Source: Metapseudomonas otitidis (GTDB lineage: Bacteria; Pseudomonadota; Gammaproteobacteria; Pseudomonadales; Pseudomonadaceae). From it: a DNA stretch of 64,000 bases. The stretch is taken from positions 124,001 through 188,000 of the forward strand of contig NZ_FOJP01000008.1 of assembly GCF_900111835.1 (NCBI RefSeq). Reading direction: 5' to 3'. The translations under genes and the position numbers were made by a program. Of this stretch, positions 59,687 to 64,000 are shown piece after piece (the first letter of the stretch is position 1; each line of letters begins with the position of its first letter). Under the pieces are notes generated by a model, which was given only the letters and a program-made list of their open reading frames with translations, had not been told where the DNA came from and did no database searches.

Positions 59687-60907
59687 ATGAACTCACTCGA
59701 TTCTCTGGCTTCGGCCACCAGCCGCCCGAACTACCTGACCCGTAGCGACAGCGCCAACCGCAACGCCACCAACGCTCAGAACGTCCTGGCCAACCGTGTC
59801 GCCCAGCGACTCGGCGTCGACCCCGCGACCCTCGCCGGCAAGACCCAGGACGACTACACCCCCGACAAGGTTGCCGGGCGCATCCTCGATTTCGTCGGCG
59901 GTCGCATCCAGGCCGAAGCGGCCAATGGCGCCGACCCCGAGAAGCTGCAGAAGATGCTCGACCAGGCCCGCCAGGGCGTGGAGAAGGGCTTCGCCGAAGC
60001 CAAGAAGATCCTCCAGGGCATGGGTGTGCTGGGCGGCAAGATCGCCAGCGACATCGAAGACACCTTCCAGCGCGTGCAGGATGGCCTGGCCAGGATCGGC
60101 AGCACCTATGGCCTGGGTAACGCCCCGGCTGGCGACACCTCCAGCGTCTCCCGCACGGCGGCCAGCGCCAGCACCAGCACCCTGGTGGCCCGCTCCAGCA
60201 CCTTCGACATGGAGGTGACCACCCGCGAAGGCGACAAGCTGAAGATCTCCATCGCCCAGGCCTCGGCCAACTGGTCCAGCACCTCGGCCAGCGCCAGCAG
60301 CACCCGCACCTCGGGCAATGGCGGCACCTCCACCAGCACCAGTGCCCAGGCCAGCGCCTCCAGCGGCAGCCTGCAGATCGGTGGCTGGTCGGTGCAGATC
60401 GAAGGCAACCTCAACGACGACGAGAAGGCCGCACTCACCGACTTGCTCGGCCAGGTGCAGGACATCTCCAGCAAGTTCTACTCGGGCGACCTGTCCGGCG
60501 CCTTCGACCGCGCCCTGGCCCTGAACATGAACGGCGACCAGCTCGCCTCCATGTCCCTCAACCTGTCCCAGACCACCTACGCCCAGGCCACCAGCACCTA
60601 CGGCGCGGTGTCGGAGGAGGGCGGCCAGCCCGCCAGCGCGGTGAACACCTCCCTGCGCGACTACGCCCGTGGCCTGCTGGATGCGATGAAGAGCGCGGCG
60701 GCCTTCAGCGACGACGCCAAGGGCACCCTGCAGCAACTGCTGGACGGTGGCTTCTCCCTCAACCAGAACCTCAGCGAAGGCCAGTTGGAGAAGGCCAAAT
60801 CCCTCAACAGCCGCCTGCTGGAAGGCTTGGCGCCGCTGCTGCAGGGCACTGCCAGCACCCCGGCCGAGAAGGGCGCGGTCGACGCCAGCGCGCCCAAGGC
60901 CAGTTGA
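59687..60907 (+). CDS. DUF5610 domain-containing protein
   Basis: A 406-residue protein without signal or membrane part. Residues 1-125 and about 235-395 are helical; the latter fits the DUF5610 region (ALTDLLGQVQDISSKFYSGDLSGAFDRAL). A Ser/Thr/Ala-rich linker (about 155-230) joins them. Function unknown; the composition recalls proteins of the cell surface or flagellar export, but nothing nearby supports that. A MITE-like element follows 50 bases after the stop. Confidence 0.75.
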   Translation: MNSLDSLASATSRPNYLTRSDSANRNATNAQNVLANRVAQRLGVDPATLAGKTQDDYTPDKVAGRILDFVGGRIQAEAANGADPEKLQKMLDQARQGVEKGFAEAKKILQGMGVLGGKIASDIEDTFQRVQDGLARIGSTYGLGNAPAGDTSSVSRTAASASTSTLVARSSTFDMEVTTREGDKLKISIAQASANWSSTSASASSTRTSGNGGTSTSTSAQASASSGSLQIGGWSVQIEGNLNDDEKAALTDLLGQVQDISSKFYSGDLSGAFDRALALNMNGDQLASMSLNLSQTTYAQATSTYGAVSEEGGQPASAVNTSLRDYARGLLDAMKSAAAFSDDAKGTLQQLLDGGFSLNQNLSEGQLEKAKSLNSRLLEGLAPLLQGTASTPAEKGAVDASAPKAS

Positions 60908-60960
60908 TGCTTGGCGGGGGCTGGCGCCGTGCCAGCTCCCGTCTGTCCCGCCCGTCAGAA

Positions 60961-61100
60961 GGGCACCTCTAAAAACTACCTGCGTTGTCATCGCGGCGTT
61001 AAAAACAGGCTCAAATTGCTCATTTACAACTCGTAAACTGCGCTTTTTCGCCTGTTTTTGCCTTGCGCTGACGGCCTCGCCTACGTTTTTAGAGGTACCC
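60961..61100 (+). mobile_element. 140-bp MITE-like element with terminal inverted repeats
   Basis: The ends GGGCACCTCTAAAAAC and GTTTTTAGAGGTACCC are inverted copies at 15 of 16 positions. The element is flanked on both sides by CAGAA, a likely 5-bp target duplication (the match could also be read as 9 bp, CAGAAGGGC). A central hairpin ATTTAC/GTAAAC lies at 61022-61038. It has no coding capacity and matches 51285-51497 closely. Confidence 0.75.
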
Positions 61101-61158
61101 CAGAAGGGCCGGGAGGCCGTGATAAACTGCGCGCCCTTCCCCTTGCGCGAGCCTTGTG

Positions 61159-61398
61159 ATGCTTCCTGAATGCAGCCTGTTCGGCACCCTCGGATGCCAC
61201 CTGTGCGAAGTGGCCGAGAGCGTGCTCATGCCCTTCGTCGAGCACGGCCTGCTGGTGGAGGTGCTGGACATCACCGACCAGCCCCAGTGGGTGGATGCCT
61301 ACGCCCTGCGCATTCCCGTCCTGCGCCGCAACGACACCGGTGCCGAGCTGAACTGGCCGTTCGACGCGGCCCAGGTCGCCGCCTTCCTCGAACCCTGA
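61159..61398 (+). CDS. small glutaredoxin-like (thioredoxin-fold) protein
   Basis: A 79-residue thioredoxin-fold protein. LFGTLGCHLCEVAESVL is the active CxxC-type segment (Cys-His-Leu-Cys), and IPVLRRNDTG holds the cis-Pro. It is of the short glutaredoxin-like family found next to metabolic genes. The ATG at 61159 is used; a GTG just before it is possible. No ribosome site is strong. Confidence 0.82.
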   Translation: MLPECSLFGTLGCHLCEVAESVLMPFVEHGLLVEVLDITDQPQWVDAYALRIPVLRRNDTGAELNWPFDAAQVAAFLEP

Positions 61399-61566
61399 CC
61401 GTCGGTCGGGCGGATGGCTGCCCGGCGTCCCGCGTTTCATCCCCGCCGCGAGGCCCTGAATCGGGGCTTCCGCTGATCAATCCGTTTGCGGCGGAACGGA
61501 TTGTCGCGCAAACGCAACAGTGACTGTCTTGCCAAATGTGTCTTCAGGCGTAACATCGCCGCATCG

Positions 61567-61586
61567 ATAGCTGCCTAGGCAGATAT
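61567..61586. promoter_or_regulatory. MarR-type operator overlapping the ribosome-site region
   Basis: CTGCCTAGGCAG is a perfect 12-bp palindrome (61571-61582), extended by ATA/TAT after one mismatch. It ends 7 bases before the marR start, so a bound repressor would block transcription and possibly translation initiation. Confidence 0.7.
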
Positions 61587-61592
61587 TAGGAA

Positions 61593-62069
61593 ATGAAGCA
61601 CTACAGCCCCTCCGATTACCCCTTCAACGGCTCCATCGGCCAGTACCTCGGTCGCTCGGCGCTGCTCAAGGACCGCCTGCTGGACCTCCACCTGGCCCCG
61701 CTGGACATCACCGCCGCGCAGTTCAAGGTGCTGGTGTTCATCTTCATGGGCCGCGCCAGCACCCCGGCCGACCTGTGCCGCCAATTGGCCGTGGACAGCG
61801 GCTCCATGACCCGCATGCTCGACCGCCTGGAGAAGAAGGGCCTGCTGCTGCGCCAGCGCTGCGAAGAGGACCGCCGCAGCGTGCGCCTGCACCTCAGCGA
61901 GCAGGGCCTGGCGCTGAGCCGGGAGACCCCGCGCATCGTCGCCGACGCCATGAACGAGCTGACCAGCCCCTTGACCGCCGAGGAGCTCGGCACCCTGCTC
62001 GGGCTGCTGGGCAAGATCCTCCAGGGGCGCGACCCCTTCCTCTCTGCCGGAGACCCGAACCATGAATGA
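61593..62069 (+). CDS. MarR-family repressor of the efflux operon
   Basis: A 158-residue MarR regulator with the winged helix centred on ADLCRQLAVDSGSMTRMLDRLEKKGLL and the wing RCEEDRRSVRLHLSEQG. It overlaps the outer-membrane efflux gene by 8 bases. This matches the P. aeruginosa order marR, OMF, emrA-like, emrB-like. It should repress its own operon through the palindrome just upstream and respond to small phenolic ligands (family knowledge). Confidence 0.93.
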   Translation: MKHYSPSDYPFNGSIGQYLGRSALLKDRLLDLHLAPLDITAAQFKVLVFIFMGRASTPADLCRQLAVDSGSMTRMLDRLEKKGLLLRQRCEEDRRSVRLHLSEQGLALSRETPRIVADAMNELTSPLTAEELGTLLGLLGKILQGRDPFLSAGDPNHE

Positions 62070-63534
62070 ACGCCGTCCCGCCCTGCGCCTGGGGCTGGTG
62101 CTCGGTGCCAGCCTGGCCCTGGGCGCCTGCGCCAGCTACAGCGGCCTGGAGCCCGCCGGCCAGCGCCTCGACCCGGCCGGCCTGGCCGCTGGGGACAGCC
62201 TCGCCGGCCACGCCGTGGGGCCCGCCGCCTGGCCGCGCCAGGACTGGTGGACCCGACTGGGTGACGCCCAGCTCGACGGGCTGATCGACGAAGCCCTGGC
62301 CGGCTCGCCCGACCTGGCGGCCGCTGCGGCCCGCACCCGCAAGGCCCTGGCCGATGCCCAGGTGCGCGATGCCGATCGCCAGCCCGGCGTCAACGCCAGT
62401 GCCGGCTACTCCGGCGCCAGCGCCCCGGAAAGCGTGGTGCCGGCGCCCATCGGTGGGCACTACGCCGGCATCAAGTACCTGTCCCTCAGCTTCAACTACG
62501 ACCTCGACCTCTGGGGCGGCCGGCGCGCCGCCTGGGAAGCGGCCCTGGGCAAGGCCCGCGCCGCCGAGGTGGACCAGCAGGCCGCGCGCTTGACGCTGTC
62601 CGCCGACATCGCCCGGGCCTACAACCAGCTGGCCTATGCCTTCGTCGCGCGGGACCTGGCTGCCGAGGAGGTGAAGCGTGCCGAGCAGCTCTACACCCTC
62701 AGCCGCCAGCGCATGGCCGCCGGCCTGGACAGCAAGGTGCAGCTGCAACAGAGCGAATCCCAGCGCGCCACCGCCCGCCAGCAACTGCTGGCCGCCGAGC
62801 AGCAGATCGACAGTGATCGCACCACCCTGGCGGTACTGCTCGGTCAGGGGCCGGACCGCGGCCGCGCCATCCAGCGTCCGCAGGTGCTGCAGCCGGCGGC
62901 CCTGGCGCTGCCCTCGGAACTGCCGGCCGAGCTGCTGGGCCGTCGCCCCGACGTGGTCGCCGCGCGCTGGCGGGTGGAAGCCGCCAGCCGGGGCATCGAC
63001 TCGGCGAAGACCGGTTTCTACCCCAACCTCAACCTCAGCGCCATGCTCGGCCTCGCCGCCCTGGGCGGGGATGGCCTGTTCAAGGGCGACAGCCGCTTCT
63101 ACCAGGTGGCCCCGGCGCTGTCCCTGCCGGTGTTCGACGGCGGCCGCCTGCGCGCCGAGCTCGACGGCGTCGACGCCGACTACGACCTGGCGGTGGCCCA
63201 GTACAACAAGGCCCTGGTGGGCGCCCTGGGGGATGTCAGCGAAGACCTCAGCCAGCTCGACTCCCTGGCCCGGCAGATCGAGGCCCAGCGCGAGGCCCGC
63301 GACATCGCCCGCTCCAACTACGACCTGGCCATGCGCCGCTACGGCGAAGGCATCGGCAACTACCTCGACGCCCTCAGCGTCGAGCAGCAGCTGCTGGTCG
63401 CCGAGCGCCAGCTGGCCAGCCTGGACGCCCAGCGCATCGACGCCTCCGTGCGCCTGGTGCAGGCCCTGGGCGGCGGCTTCCAACCCGACAGCACCCCGCT
63501 GGCCCAGGCAGGCCAGCCGACTGCCACCGAATGA
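62062..63534 (+). CDS. outer-membrane efflux lipoprotein (NodT/OprM family)
   Basis: A 490-residue TolC-like outer-membrane factor. The lipobox LGAC gives lipid attachment near residue 23. Two related helical-barrel halves follow, with YDLDLWGGRRAAWEAA typical of the family. It should form the outer duct for the EmrA/EmrB-type inner pump that follows. It overlaps marR and lies 14 bases before the membrane-fusion gene. In P. aeruginosa the equivalent is opmG; the symbol is not assigned here. Confidence 0.92.
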   Translation: MNERRPALRLGLVLGASLALGACASYSGLEPAGQRLDPAGLAAGDSLAGHAVGPAAWPRQDWWTRLGDAQLDGLIDEALAGSPDLAAAAARTRKALADAQVRDADRQPGVNASAGYSGASAPESVVPAPIGGHYAGIKYLSLSFNYDLDLWGGRRAAWEAALGKARAAEVDQQAARLTLSADIARAYNQLAYAFVARDLAAEEVKRAEQLYTLSRQRMAAGLDSKVQLQQSESQRATARQQLLAAEQQIDSDRTTLAVLLGQGPDRGRAIQRPQVLQPAALALPSELPAELLGRRPDVVAARWRVEAASRGIDSAKTGFYPNLNLSAMLGLAALGGDGLFKGDSRFYQVAPALSLPVFDGGRLRAELDGVDADYDLAVAQYNKALVGALGDVSEDLSQLDSLARQIEAQREARDIARSNYDLAMRRYGEGIGNYLDALSVEQQLLVAERQLASLDAQRIDASVRLVQALGGGFQPDSTPLAQAGQPTATE

Positions 63535-63548
63535 ACGAGGCACCGACC

Positions 63549-64000
63549 ATGAGCACCGAAACCCAAGACACCCCCGAACAGGGCAACCCCCGCCGCAAAC
63601 GCCTGCTGCTGGGCCTGCTGGCCGTGATCGTCATCGGCGGCGGCGCCAGCTTCGCCTGGCAGCAGTTGGTCGGCCAGTGGAGCGAAGGCACCGACGACGC
63701 CTACATCGGCGGCAACGTGGTGCAGATCACCCCGCAGACAGTGGGCACCGTCACTCGCATCGGCGCCGACGACGGTGACCTGGTGCAGGAAGGCCAGGAG
63801 CTGGTGAGCTTCGACCCGGCCGACGCCGAAGTGGGCCTGCAGCGTGCCGAGGCCAACCTGGCCCACACCGTGCGCCAGGTGCGTGGCCTCTACAACAGCG
63901 TGGACGGCTACCGCGCCGAGGTGGCCGCCCGCGAGGTGGCGATGGAGAAGGCCCGCGCCGACTTCGCCCGCCGTCGCAACCTGGCCAAGGACGGGGCCAT
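63549..64000 (+). CDS. emrA: EmrA-type membrane-fusion protein, cut by window edge
   Basis: The first 150 residues are present. A short basic start, one membrane helix (LLLGLLAVIVIGGGASFAW) and the HlyD/EmrA segment TDDAYIGGNVVQITPQTVGTV with its biotinyl-lipoyl-like strand (GDLVQEGQELVSFDPADAEV) lead into a coiled-coil hairpin that runs off the right edge. It should bridge an EmrB-type permease to the outer-membrane factor upstream. Confidence 0.92.
   Translation, partial: MSTETQDTPEQGNPRRKRLLLGLLAVIVIGGGASFAWQQLVGQWSEGTDDAYIGGNVVQITPQTVGTVTRIGADDGDLVQEGQELVSFDPADAEVGLQRAEANLAHTVRQVRGLYNSVDGYRAEVAAREVAMEKARADFARRRNLAKDGA

Overview
The window is GC-rich (about two thirds G+C by eye), densely coded and looks like a chromosomal segment of a Pseudomonas, probably of the P. 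resinovorans / P. furukawaii / P. alcaligenes side of the genus (inference). Signs are the rnd-ycgL-hydroxyacid dehydrogenase block, a moxR-bat operon beside a 1621-residue NAD-glutamate dehydrogenase, an OprD-family porin, a DctP/Q/M set with a sigma-54 promoter, HpaR, and GTAG-headed REP sequences. No rRNA, tRNA, CRISPR array or prophage was found.

Layout. 1-6.9 kb (+): a truncated MocR-like aminotransferase, a DapA-family lyase, RNase D with ycgL and a hydroxyacid dehydrogenase in one overlapping operon, a REP-rich gap, a YcgN cysteine-cluster protein and an exported gluzincin-like peptidase. 6.9-13.7 kb (-): moxR, DUF58, DUF4381, batA, a batB/batC fusion and batD, nearly all with overlapping start and stop codons. 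13.8-19.9 kb: an exported beta-carbonic anhydrase, then gdhB with a strong terminator. 20-23.6 kb (-): DUF2271 protein, PepSY/flavodoxin/reductase fusion and ApbE flavin transferase. 23.7-29 kb: a divergent pair, a large TerD-like protein and a 994-residue WG/Sel1-repeat protein. 29-31.4 kb: an aldehyde dehydrogenase, a structured gap with an orphan terminator, and a GNAT enzyme.

31.4-38.6 kb: DctM, DctQ and DctP with a sigma-54 promoter and twin enhancer palindromes, a porin, and a divergent amino-acid permease coupled to a DUF3156 gene. 38.6-41.7 kb: a Cys/His-containing unknown, a small membrane protein, a RelE-like toxin-antitoxin pair and a FeaR-like AraC regulator. 41.8-51.2 kb (-): a long same-strand catabolic run of FAD oxidoreductase, cupin, LuxR regulator, MoaF-like protein, two SDRs, a second LuxR regulator, outer-membrane protein, MFS permease and HDAC-like amidohydrolase. 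It is followed by a frameshifted HbpS/GlcG gene, a polyamine-binding protein and HpaR.

53.8-64 kb: a two-component system whose first gene is a 38-residue membrane peptide, the OprD porin, a lactamase-fold hydrolase, a GST with a divergent TetR, a DUF5610 protein, a MITE-like element, a thioredoxin-fold protein, and a MarR-controlled efflux operon running off the right edge.

Working together (inference): the FeaR-like regulator, phenylacetaldehyde-dehydrogenase-like enzyme, MoaF, PuuB-like oxidase, polyamine-binding protein and HpaR all point to amine or aromatic-amine catabolism. The OM protein-MFS-amidohydrolase genes look like an uptake-and-deacylation unit. The least described parts are the TerD-like/WG-repeat pair, the MoaF catabolic run, the structured 30.6-30.8 kb gap and a family of short palindromic elements (about 49.9, 51.4 and 61.0 kb).
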